NCBI GenBank assembly: GCA_963747005.1
Contig: CAVVDT010000015.1
Coordinates: forward strand, 124,001-188,000
Source of the DNA: CAVVDT01 sp963747005
GTDB lineage: Bacteria > Pseudomonadota > Alphaproteobacteria > Rhizobiales > Aestuariivirgaceae
DNA length: 64,000 nt
Direction: 5' to 3'
A program made the position numbers and the translations under genes. The number at the start of each line of letters is the position of its first letter. Positions within the stretch are counted from its first letter, which is position 1. Under the pieces are notes generated by a model, which did not search any database, was not told where the DNA came from, and was given only the letters and a program-made list of their open reading frames with translations. Below, piece after piece: positions 26,560 to 34,064 of the stretch.

Positions 26560-26750
26560 ATGACGGGATGAGCGAAGAGCGGCTGGAGCGCGCCTTGCCG
26601 CCCCTGCGTCCGAGTTCCCGGGCGGGCCCTGTCCTTACCGTCGTCGGGCAGTTCCTCGGCGTCCTCACCGGCCGCAATGCGCATGACTTTGACGGCATTG
26701 CCGATCACATCAGCGGGGCGTTTTTGGGCTTTAGGTTCGGTGGGCAGTAC
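26560..26750 (-). pseudogene. Remnant of a small KGG-motif protein gene
   Basis: The minus strand reads LPTEPKAQKRPADVIGNAVKVMRIAAGEDAEELPDDGKD, then, after a frameshift, ARELGRRGGKAR. The order PKRPADxIGNAxxVxxIATGE, then GRKGGKARA, is that of small basic proteins widespread in rhizobia. Its 5' end overlaps the 3' end of the gene at 26731, whose last residues are therefore probably a fusion tail. Confidence 0.5.
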
Positions 26751-26997
26751 GGCTCACTCTATATGCGCTATCGTCGATGTCCCAAGTGACGATGGCGGGA
26801 TGAGAGTTGTTATACGTCGGTAGATCTTCCGCGAACAATGTCGTCCCCAAGATACTCCATTTCTCTAATGTGAACCAATTGCGCTCTTTAAATGCTGCGA
26901 ATAGGCCCAACCCAAAGGCGATACCAACATCACCCCCGGCCTTGGCAAGATCAGCATCCAGCTGAGCCTTGATCTCCTCGACTAATTGATCATCCAT
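26731..26997 (-). CDS. Small hypothetical protein
   Basis: An 88-aa frame starting MDDQLVEEIKAQLDADLAKAGGDVGIAFGLG, with GGAGGAC 6 nt before the ATG at 26997. The N-terminal 75 residues look coding and acidic; the C-terminal ten or so run into the remnant of a different gene and are probably not original. No family recognised. It lies in a stretch of decaying genes, so it may itself be a leftover. Confidence 0.45.
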   Translation of the reverse strand: MDDQLVEEIKAQLDADLAKAGGDVGIAFGLGLFAAFKERNWFTLEKWSILGTTLFAEDLPTYNNSHPAIVTWDIDDSAYRVSRTAHRT

Positions 26998-27029
26998 GTC
27001 GTCCTCCATGCCTACCCCTGAGCATATGG

Positions 27030-27440
27030 GAAGCCAGGGTCAGATTCGATAGGGTGTCAAGGAGGAATTTATAAATGGGCAGGAAGGGCTGGGTGAGGTA
27101 GAGGGACTGAATTTGGCTCTTCTCGTAGAAGCTAAGCAAGATGGAGTGCGAAGGTGGGTAGATATAGAGAGAGACCACATCGCGCAGCTTGGCGATGAAG
27201 TTGGGATCACTCGACAGTCTGAACTGCCGTACCCGGTGCGGCTGCAGGCCGTGAGAGCGACAGAAGAGCTGCACCGAACTCACAGAGATGCCGACCTGGT
27301 TGGCCATCATGGCAGCCGTCAGTGGGTGGTCTCGGCGGGCGGATCGGTCAGCGACAGGGCGACCACGCGCTCGGCCACCTGCGCGCCCAGTGGCGCATGC
27401 GCGAGGGCCGCGTCTAGTCGCGCAGCAGGCCCTCGAAGCT
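27030..27440 (-). pseudogene. IS630-family transposase remnant with an unusual substitution pattern
   Basis: On the minus strand the text reads VVALSLTDPPAETTH, ANQVGISVSSVQLFCRSHGLQPHRVRQFRLSSDPNFIAKLRDVV, then SILLSFYEKSQIQSLYLTQPFLP. The IS630 signature is still recognisable, but Asp, Ala, Gly and Arg codons have turned into Tyr, Ser, Phe and Leu codons. Compared with the plus-strand remnant at 25701, nearly all differences between 27060 and 27150 are G-to-T in the coding direction. The catalytic Asp is lost, and the 3' part is missing. Confidence 0.8.
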
Positions 27441-27729
27441 CCTCGGCATAGCCTCCTGCCAGCGCCACACGCAGGTCTTCGACTTGCCGCCGGCGCATGA
27501 TCTCGTGGTGCCAATGCCGTCGGCGCTGAGCAGCACAATCTCGGACCGAAAGAACACCCTAGATTTCAAAATAGACACTACCCAAACATATTGCCGGACG
27601 GCCACCAGCAGGGGCCTACACTTTCCCCCGAGCAATGCTGAAAGACATAATCAAGTGAACACGACGCAGAAGTTGTAATGACATCGCGCGCACCGCATGG
27701 CGACAAGTGCTTCCGCAATTGTGGTTCTT
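27441..27729. other. Stretch without a recognisable gene
   Basis: Between the IS630 remnant and the antiporter gene I see no credible frame. Part of it may be further decayed IS630 5' sequence (a short helical reading ending in AEELRGPAARL on the minus strand). Confidence 0.4.
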
Positions 27730-29031
27730 TCACTTTGTTGCGGGCACGGCCTTGCGTATCAGCGAGGCAAGGGTCAGCCCCTGCACAAGGATGGAAAAGA
27801 TAACAACCGCATATGTCGCGGCCAGGATAAGAGCCTTCTGGGAGAATTCCGGGATCGATAGCACCAACGCGATTGAAATACCGCCACGCACGCCGCCCCA
27901 GGTCAACACCGGAATCGTTCCCTTCATGAATGGCACTCGGATGCTCAGGCCAGCTACGGGTGCCGCCACCGAAAACAACCGCGCCGTCAGAACGATGGGG
28001 ATGGCCAGGAAGGCGATCGGCACCACGGCCGGATCGGGACGCAACACCAGCACCTCGAGTCCAATCAAGAGGAACAATACGATGTTGAGAATTTCGTCGA
28101 TCAGCGTCCAGAAGCCGAACAGGTAGCGCTGTGTTGTTTCGCTCATGGCGTCGGCGGGCCCGCGTTCACCGATCAGCAGGCCGCCACAGACCATGGCAAT
28201 TGGGCCACTGACGTGGAGTGTTTCGGCCAGCGCGTAGGTTCCCATGACCATCGCCAGGGTGATCAGCACCTCGATGTGGAATTCATCAATTGACCGCATG
28301 GCGCGGTAAGCCAAGTAGCCGGTAGCAAGGCCGAGAATCGCGCCCCCCAGCGCTTCGACGAAGAACAATCGCGCCACGTGGGCAACGCCAAATTCCGTTC
28401 CTTGTGTGCCAGCAGCCGCAGCAACGAGAATCGTGAATATCACCACGCCGACCCCATCGTTGAGCAGCGATTCGCCGGTCATCTCCACTTCGGTATCTTG
28501 TGGAACACGCACTGTCTTCAATATGCTGAGCACCGCAACGGGATCGGTAGGAGAGATCAGAGCGCCGAATACAAACGCCCATAGCAGCGGCACAGGGCTG
28601 CCGAGCCAGCCGGCAACGAGCCAGAAACTGACGCCGACAATCGCTGTCGAGAGAACAACGCCGAAGCTAGCGAGAAGCCCGACGACCGCGGCCCTCTTCT
28701 TCAATTTGGCCCAGTCAACATGCAACGCCCCTGCAAACAGCATGAAGGCCAGCATGCCGTGCATCAGGGCTTCCGAGAAGTCGATCTGCCGCACCGCATC
28801 GGACAGTGTGCGGGACAATTCTGTCTGTGCGGTCAGCAGTTCGATGCTGATGAGGACGAGAGAGGCGGCGAGCCCCATGATCATCACCCCGATCGTGGTC
28901 GGCAGTCGCAGCAGCTTGACGTTGATGAAGGCAAAGACCGCGCTGACTGTGAGTAGCATCGCTACAAGATCGAATATCGATAACAACAGGCGTTCCTTGT
29001 TGTTTGAGGTGTTGGCGGCGCACGGCGGCAA
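27730..29031 (-). CDS. CPA1-family Na+/H+ antiporter
   Basis: A 433-aa protein with about 12 membrane helices. It carries the CPA1 motifs GALISPTDPVAVLSILK (near residue 157, the ion-binding Asp) and EMTGESLLNDGVGVVIF (near residue 183), plus the Arg-rich GGVRGGISIALVLSIP near residue 390. It exchanges Na+ or K+ for H+ across the inner membrane. The first 16 residues (MPPCAANTSNNKERLL) are doubtful; a TTG near residue 15 is an alternative start. It begins a group of minus-strand membrane-protein genes for ion handling. Confidence 0.9.
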   Translation of the reverse strand: MPPCAANTSNNKERLLLSIFDLVAMLLTVSAVFAFINVKLLRLPTTIGVMIMGLAASLVLISIELLTAQTELSRTLSDAVRQIDFSEALMHGMLAFMLFAGALHVDWAKLKKRAAVVGLLASFGVVLSTAIVGVSFWLVAGWLGSPVPLLWAFVFGALISPTDPVAVLSILKTVRVPQDTEVEMTGESLLNDGVGVVIFTILVAAAAGTQGTEFGVAHVARLFFVEALGGAILGLATGYLAYRAMRSIDEFHIEVLITLAMVMGTYALAETLHVSGPIAMVCGGLLIGERGPADAMSETTQRYLFGFWTLIDEILNIVLFLLIGLEVLVLRPDPAVVPIAFLAIPIVLTARLFSVAAPVAGLSIRVPFMKGTIPVLTWGGVRGGISIALVLSIPEFSQKALILAATYAVVIFSILVQGLTLASLIRKAVPATK

Positions 29032-29171
29032 CGAGGAAACACTTTGGTCACCAGCATAGGATCGCGCAGCCCCGAAACCAGCCTTGATTCAATTGGCGGC
29101 GTGGGCACCGCGCAAGACCGGCGGCAGGTATCGGCATGTTCGCAAGCCTGCAGCCCTTCATCTGTCCAGCC

Positions 29172-30182
29172 TCATGCCTGGCGCACCAACAAAATTATAC
29201 CGACCAGCGCTGCCAACAGGGTCACTGACAGCGCAATGGCGATGCGCGTGGCTTTCACGGCCCGATCCTTCTCCCACCAGCTCGTCGGCCTGATGCCTTG
29301 CAGCAGAAACGTCGTTGTGCCGGCAAGGTTCACGCAAATCAGGTTCACCAGGAATAGCGAGAAGGCGCCCAGCGCCAGAGCGGGATGCCCTCCGCCCAGC
29401 AGCAGACCCGACGTCACCAGCGGCGGCAAAAGAGCCACCGCCACCATGACGCCGATCAGGGTCGCCGACACACCTGTCGTGAATGCCAGTGCACCCGCGC
29501 TACCCGAGGCCAGGCCCACCGCGACATCGCCCATCTTCACCGTCGTGCGCGACATCATTTCGGAAAATGTCGGGTCCGCCTGCAGCAGCGTGCCGATGAT
29601 CACCGACAGCGCCAGCGCCGCTGCAACCCCCGCCAGAGCCGTCAGGAGGCTCTGCCGAAGGAGCGACAGGTCGCCCAGGGTTATGCTGAGCGACAGCGCC
29701 ACGTTCGGTCCGAGCAGAGGTGCAATAACCATGGCCCCGATGATGACGGCCAGGCTGTTTTCGTTCAGACCGAATGCCGCCACCACGGTCGACAGCGCCA
29801 CCATCGCCATATAGACCCGCGACAATCGCGCGCCATTCCTGATGTCCTCGTACAACTCCTGGCGACTGATCCGCTGCGGCGGTTCTTCTTCGGGCGGCGA
29901 CGGCTCGGACGTGGCAGCGGCCTTCGCTTCCGGTTCGGGGCGCGGCAATGTCGCTTCGACCGGCAGTATCACTATCCGGCCGCCCTTCCGACTGGCGTAA
30001 CGCTTGTCCAGCAGATCCAGCACCGTCTCGCTTTGCTCCGCGTCGAGCAGGATGCGCACCACGAGATCTCCGTCCGCCGATCGGACCTGCCGATGCTCGA
30101 TGATCTTGCAATCGGTCAAAAGCTTGCGGACGTCGTCACCGTCTTTGTCCTGCAGCACCATCTCGATCAAGCGCAGCGCCAT
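29172..30182 (-). CDS. DUF389 / TIGR00341 family membrane protein
   Basis: A 336-aa protein. A soluble N-terminal domain (about 1-75) is followed by a charged, Pro/Glu-rich linker (75-105) and a DUF389 membrane domain with six or so helices: SLAVIIGAMVIAPLLGPNVALSLSITLGD is the family signature, and GVSATLIGVMVAVALLPPLVTSGL is another conserved part. Function is unknown; members often lie near transporters or stress genes. It is followed 37 bp downstream (minus strand order: upstream) by a 59-aa membrane protein gene. Confidence 0.88.
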   Translation of the reverse strand: MALRLIEMVLQDKDGDDVRKLLTDCKIIEHRQVRSADGDLVVRILLDAEQSETVLDLLDKRYASRKGGRIVILPVEATLPRPEPEAKAAATSEPSPPEEEPPQRISRQELYEDIRNGARLSRVYMAMVALSTVVAAFGLNENSLAVIIGAMVIAPLLGPNVALSLSITLGDLSLLRQSLLTALAGVAAALALSVIIGTLLQADPTFSEMMSRTTVKMGDVAVGLASGSAGALAFTTGVSATLIGVMVAVALLPPLVTSGLLLGGGHPALALGAFSLFLVNLICVNLAGTTTFLLQGIRPTSWWEKDRAVKATRIAIALSVTLLAALVGIILLVRQA

Positions 30183-30219
30183 CGGGCCTTATCCTTTTGA
30201 AGTCCAGCCGGGCCGGCCG

Positions 30220-30399
30220 TCAGCGGATCTCGATGCGTTTCAGCAATTCCCACACTGGCAAAGCCATGATGCCCCCGACTACCCCGCTCAGATAACCCGG
30301 AATTTCGGTGTTGAAGAGCCAGCGCCACAGCAGGCCAGCGATGAAACTCGTCACCAGCATGGTCGCGACCGTAATCAGTAATCTCTGCCAGAGCGGCAT
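30220..30399 (-). CDS. 59-aa membrane protein
   Basis: A short gene: ATG at 30399, TGA at 30220-30222, preceded by GGGGAGCGATGAC, a good ribosome site. The protein begins MPLWQRLLITVATMLVTSF and ends VWELLKRIEIR; it has two hydrophobic helices (about 7-28 and 37-51) with basic ends. Its strand and spacing place it in an operon with the DUF389 gene (37 bp) and the VIT gene (69 bp). No known family. Confidence 0.65.
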   Translation of the reverse strand: MPLWQRLLITVATMLVTSFIAGLLWRWLFNTEIPGYLSGVVGGIMALPVWELLKRIEIR

Positions 30400-30468
30400 G
30401 TCATCGCTCCCCGGGCTGTTGAGGGCTTGGCCTTGATGAACCTGGCCTTCGTGTGTCGCACCCGATCT

Positions 30469-31170
30469 TCACACAACGGTGCCGAACAATTTCCCGATGC
30501 CGGCGGTGAGAGCCATCGCCAGCGCACCCCAGAATGTCACGCGGGCCGTGGCGCGCATAATGTTTGCACCGCCCGCTTTCGCCCCGATCGCACCGAGCAG
30601 GGCGAGAAATCCCAGTGAAGTAGCAGACACTATGGGGACAAGCGCCGCAGCGGGCGATACCACGACCATGAGCAAGGGCATGGCCGCACCGACCGAAAAC
30701 GTGGCGGCGGAGGCCACTGCGGCCTGCACAGGACGCGCGGTGGTGATTTCCGATATTCCCAGTTCGTCGTGGGCGTGCGCGGCCAGGGCATCTTTCGCCA
30801 TCAACTGCCGGGCAACCTGCCGCGCCAGATCCTGGTCGACACCTCGTTTGACATAGATCGCGGCCAGCTCATCGAGTTCGAATGCAGGGTTGTCGCTCAA
30901 TTCCGCGCGCTCGCGCGCAAGATCGGCCTGTTCGGTGTCGGACTGCGAACTGACCGACACATATTCGCCGGCGGCCATCGACATGGCGCCGGCCACCAGG
31001 CCGGCCACACCGGCGATCAGCACTTCGTTCCGGGTTGCGGCTGCCGCAGCGACGCCGACGAGCAGGCTTGCGGTTGAGATGATGCCGTCGTTGGCACCGA
31101 GTACCGCTGCGCGCAGCCAGCCAATACGGCTGACGAAGTGGGTTTCCCGATGCACACGAAGGCGGCTCAT
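30469..31170 (-). CDS. VIT1/CCC1-family (Fe2+/Mn2+) membrane transporter
   Basis: A 233-aa protein of the vacuolar-iron-transporter family. WLRAAVLGANDGIISTASLLVGVAAA is helix 1 with the conserved Asp, GAMSMAAGEYVSVSSQSDTEQADLARERAEL is helix 2 plus the Glu-rich metal-binding region, and three further helices lie after residue 150. It probably exports iron or manganese from the cytoplasm. ATG at 31170 (MSRLRVHRETH) is preferred to a TTG three codons upstream. A 41-aa membrane ORF ends 5 bp before it, and an FNR-type box lies 160 bp upstream. Confidence 0.88.
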   Translation of the reverse strand: MSRLRVHRETHFVSRIGWLRAAVLGANDGIISTASLLVGVAAAAATRNEVLIAGVAGLVAGAMSMAAGEYVSVSSQSDTEQADLARERAELSDNPAFELDELAAIYVKRGVDQDLARQVARQLMAKDALAAHAHDELGISEITTARPVQAAVASAATFSVGAAMPLLMVVVSPAAALVPIVSATSLGFLALLGAIGAKAGGANIMRATARVTFWGALAMALTAGIGKLFGTVV

Positions 31171-31175
31171 CTTAG

Positions 31176-31301
31176 TCAATTCCCGTCAATGCAGCGCTGC
31201 CACGGCAACGCAAGGATCACAACGATAATCACGATTGTGCCGATAATGCCAAAGCCGCCCGAAAGAAGCCAATCTGCATCTTCCCCGGGGAGCATCCTCA
31301 T
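31176..31301 (-). CDS. 41-aa membrane protein (putative)
   Basis: Reads MRMLPGEDADWLLSGGFG followed by one strongly hydrophobic helix (IIGTIVIIVVILALPW) and a short basic tail. It ends 5 bp upstream of the VIT start, suggesting coupling. The ribosome site is weak, so I hold this with caution. Confidence 0.4.
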   Translation of the reverse strand: MRMLPGEDADWLLSGGFGIIGTIVIIVVILALPWQRCIDGN

Positions 31302-31331
31302 ACAAGATCGGCGAGCGGTCGCGCCGTTGAG

Positions 31332-31345
31332 TTGACCTGCATCAA
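31332..31345. promoter_or_regulatory. FNR/FixK-type box
   Basis: TTGACCTGCATCAA fits TTGA-N6-TCAA, the anaerobox bound by FixK/FnrN regulators in rhizobia. It lies between the divergent membrane genes: 31 bp upstream of the 41-aa ORF and VIT gene (minus) and 71 bp upstream of the gene at 31417 (plus). No FixK gene is in the window. Confidence 0.5.
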
Positions 31346-31416
31346 CGCAACACCCAAAGCAATGCAATTTATTGACGAGAGTTTCTGCGTTCACAATCAA
31401 CGCAACCGAGGATCAG

Positions 31417-31845
31417 ATGACGGTTCGGTGGGCCATCGTCGGCGCCGTGATCGGCGCCATATTGGGTAGCATATTCACCGCGGGAACGATGTTGTACACA
31501 TCGACGAAAGGCCGACAGGAAACGACCGCGCGTGAACTCCTCTCTGAAGTGATCGTCCTGGCATCGTTGCAGGAAGGCTGGCTGCTTCAGGGCGAAGGGA
31601 GCCAGACAGCAAAGTTGTCCGATCATCCGGGGCTTTCGGAAACGCAGAGCGGCTCCGGCCTCTGGCTCCTGCCGGTGGAAATCAGGGCCATTCTGGACGA
31701 GGCCCAATGGAATTCTCCGCCAGATCAGGACTACGGCTTCATGCAGGGGCGGCGGGCCCGGATTGTCAGGAATGAGATCAAACCCGGCGCTCCACCTTCA
31801 TACTCGGGCCTTTCCGAAAGCTGGCGCTTCAAGAACCGCGCCTGA
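31417..31845 (+). CDS. Membrane-anchored hypothetical protein
   Basis: A 142-aa protein. One N-terminal membrane helix (VRWAIVGAVIGAILGSIFTAGTML) precedes a soluble domain of about 115 residues with no recognised family. ATG at 31417 (MTVRWAIVG) is preferred because the helix begins directly after it; an upstream in-frame GTG/ATG would add 15 polar residues. It is divergent from the VIT group and shares the FNR-type box region. Confidence 0.6.
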   Translation: MTVRWAIVGAVIGAILGSIFTAGTMLYTSTKGRQETTARELLSEVIVLASLQEGWLLQGEGSQTAKLSDHPGLSETQSGSGLWLLPVEIRAILDEAQWNSPPDQDYGFMQGRRARIVRNEIKPGAPPSYSGLSESWRFKNRA

Positions 31846-31948
31846 TCCATCTCAAAAGCGCCCTCCGGCGATGCGCTGCGCTACGCCAATGGCTCCGCGC
31901 ATCGCCTCCGGGCGGGCACTCACGTACACCAAAAGGGGGTCAATATTG

Positions 31949-33607
31949 GGCTCTGACTCAATTTCGATGATGTTTGATGTTGGCGTGACGCTGGTTTGCA
32001 AAAGGAATCAGCACCATGCAGTCAGATTTCCGGATTTCATCCTTGATCCCGGGTGGGCTTGCTGTTGAGAGCGTAAATTATGCCGGGGAGGCAATTGTGG
32101 TAGTGGCCCGTCCCGTGGCCCGGTCGGCGGTGTGTCCGCTGTGTGGGTGTGCGTCGCGGCGCATTCATAGCCGCTATATTCGGCGCGTGTCCGACCTGCC
32201 GTGTTCGGGCCGAGGAGTTCTGCTCCGCCTTGTAACGCGTCGCTTTGTCTGCGCGAGCCCTCATTGCCGAAGACGGATCTTCGCCGAACGTTTCGGCGAT
32301 GGCGTTGTTGCCGAACGGTCACGCCGGACGGCACGGCTGGAATGCATTGTCCACCACCTCGGGCTAGCGCTTGGCGGCAGGCCGGCGGCAAGCTTCGCAA
32401 GGCGGCTGATGTTGCCCGTCAGCAACGATACGCTGCTGCGGGTCGTGCGACGGCACACCCGGCTGCGAACCGACCTTCTGGTTGTGGCCGGCATCGACGA
32501 TTGGGCTTTTCGACGCAATCATCGCTACGGAACCCTCATCTGCGATCTCGAGCGGCGCTGGATCGTGGCGCTATTGCCTGATCGCGAGATCGCGACAGTC
32601 GAGGCCTGGCTTGCCAATCATCCCGAGATCAACATCCTGTCACGCGATCGAGGTGGCGGTTATGGCGAGGCGGCAGCCAGGGCGCTGCCCGAGGCGATCC
32701 AGGTCGCCGATCGCTGGCACCTCATGGAGAACGCCAGCGCAGCGTTTCTCGATGCCGTGCGCAGATCCATGCGATCAATCCGCTCCGCCATCGGCGCAAC
32801 CACGATCAATCCAGACCTGCTCACCTGTGCGGAAAGACTTCAATATGAGGGCTATCTGCGGCGCGAGGAGACGAACGCTGCGATCACGGCACTGGCAAAG
32901 GACCGTGTGCCCATAAAGCAGATCGTGCGGCGGACCGGGCATAGCCGCAAGCTTGTGCGCCAGGTGATCCGGGGCGAGAGAACCGATATCTTCCGGGTCA
33001 GACAATCCACGATCGATGCCCATCTGCCTTTCCTTGATGCACAATGGAGCAATGGCTGCCGCAACGGTGCCGAACTCTGGCGTCGCCTGAAGGTGCTGGG
33101 CTTCCACGGATCATCGCGGGTGGTCAGCGAGTGGGCAACCCGGCGCCGGCGCGCCGAGATAGCGAGTGATCAGCAACTGCAGAAAGTTCCTTCGGCCAGG
33201 ACAATCGCCCGATTGATGACCACGGCCCGCGACCATTTGAGCAAGGCCGATGCCGTCACCATCGCAGCCATAGAATCCAGCGTGCCAACGCTCGTCCGGG
33301 CCCGCACGCTCATCGACAGGTTCCATGCCATGATCCGCAAAAAGTTCGAAGCCGATCTTGACCCATGGATCAGCGACGCAGCGTCCAGCCTGATCGCCTC
33401 CTTCGCCGCAGGCATCACAAGGGACAACGCCGCCGTACGAGCCGCCATCACGCAGCCCTGGTCGAACGGCCAGACCGAAGGTCAGATCACCAAGCTCAAG
33501 CTGGTGAAACGCCAGATGTACGGCCGAGCAAAGATTGACCTTCTTCAAGCCAGGCTGATCGGTGCCGCATGATCCCACACAATCGTCATCGAGATTGCGT
33601 CAGAGCC
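31949..33607 (+). mobile_element. ISL3-family insertion sequence, apparently intact
   Basis: Terminal inverted repeats are GGCTCTGACTCAATTTCGAT at the left and, on the complementary strand at the right, GGCTCTGACGCAATCTCGAT, extending to about 24 bp with few mismatches. AATATTG flanks the element directly on both sides (31942-31948 and 33608-33614), a 7-nt candidate target duplication; ISL3 elements usually make 8 bp. Length is 1,659 bp with one full transposase gene. Confidence 0.85.
32016..33572 (+). CDS. ISL3-family transposase
   Basis: A 518-aa transposase. The N-terminal zinc-binding part is CPLCGCASRRIHSRYIRRVSDLP with a second Cys cluster in FVCASPHCRRRIFAE. The DDE domain has GIDDWAFRRNHRYGTLICDLE (first Asp), ILSRDRGGGYGEAA (second Asp) and the C-terminal WSNGQTEGQITKLKLVKRQMYGRA (catalytic Glu). 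The frame is uninterrupted, so the element may be active. It also has an HTH-like stretch around 300-330. Confidence 0.95.
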   Translation: MQSDFRISSLIPGGLAVESVNYAGEAIVVVARPVARSAVCPLCGCASRRIHSRYIRRVSDLPCSGRGVLLRLVTRRFVCASPHCRRRIFAERFGDGVVAERSRRTARLECIVHHLGLALGGRPAASFARRLMLPVSNDTLLRVVRRHTRLRTDLLVVAGIDDWAFRRNHRYGTLICDLERRWIVALLPDREIATVEAWLANHPEINILSRDRGGGYGEAAARALPEAIQVADRWHLMENASAAFLDAVRRSMRSIRSAIGATTINPDLLTCAERLQYEGYLRREETNAAITALAKDRVPIKQIVRRTGHSRKLVRQVIRGERTDIFRVRQSTIDAHLPFLDAQWSNGCRNGAELWRRLKVLGFHGSSRVVSEWATRRRRAEIASDQQLQKVPSARTIARLMTTARDHLSKADAVTIAAIESSVPTLVRARTLIDRFHAMIRKKFEADLDPWISDAASSLIASFAAGITRDNAAVRAAITQPWSNGQTEGQITKLKLVKRQMYGRAKIDLLQARLIGAA

Positions 33608-33789
33608 AATATTGCGTGCCGATCAGGGGTCAATCTTCAATGCCGATTGACACGCACACGGTGGGACAAGAAGCTGATCGCAGATTAGCGCGTTGACCGC
33701 TTATGCCAAATGCACAGTCATGTGGAAACGACCGGCTCCATGCGGTCAATAATTCGCGCAGCGTACGGCAGGGGGCGGCGCGAGTCAGG

Positions 33790-34017
33790 ATGCTTGCATT
33801 TGCTGCGGCCGCGCTGGCGCTGCTGGTGATGCCCGCGCACGCCGCGGGAGAGAAGCGCGAGCGCATTCCCGCCGGGTGCCGGGAACTGGCCGATCGGGTA
33901 GGGCTTCCCATGACGTTAACCCAGGCCCAGGCAATACGCGCCATTGCATACGTCAGGCAAATGGACGCCGACGACCCGGCAGTGCGGCGCTGCCTCGTGG
34001 CGATCCGCCGGCGTTAG
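33790..34017 (+). CDS. Small secreted hypothetical protein
   Basis: A 75-aa protein. Residues 1-18 form a signal peptide (MLAFAAAALALLVMPAHA), leaving a mature peptide of about 57 residues rich in Arg and Ala with two Cys (CRELADR and RRCLVAIRR). I start at the ATG at 33790; a longer frame from 33703 would hide the signal peptide. It converges with the DUF6600 gene 47 bp away. Confidence 0.6.
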   Translation: MLAFAAAALALLVMPAHAAGEKRERIPAGCRELADRVGLPMTLTQAQAIRAIAYVRQMDADDPAVRRCLVAIRRR

Positions 34018-34064
34018 AGCCGGGGGGCGCCTGGCCCCCCACGACGTGGTGCTGGCTCGCTCGA

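Larger units (their letters stand above)
31930..33652. repeat. IS21-like terminus remnant, split by ISL3
   Basis: Joining 31930-31948 to 33608-33652 gives two spaced copies of GGGGTCAAT followed by TTCAATGCCGATTGACA, the layout of the multiple repeats at the ends of IS21-family elements, ending in CA. No istA/istB sequence is near. This is inference from motif layout. Confidence 0.4.

Noticed and set aside
26321..26698. 125-codon minus-strand frame as a gene
   Set aside because: Only a short part (ARELGRRGGKAR) is meaningful and it continues from another frame, so it is part of a broken gene.
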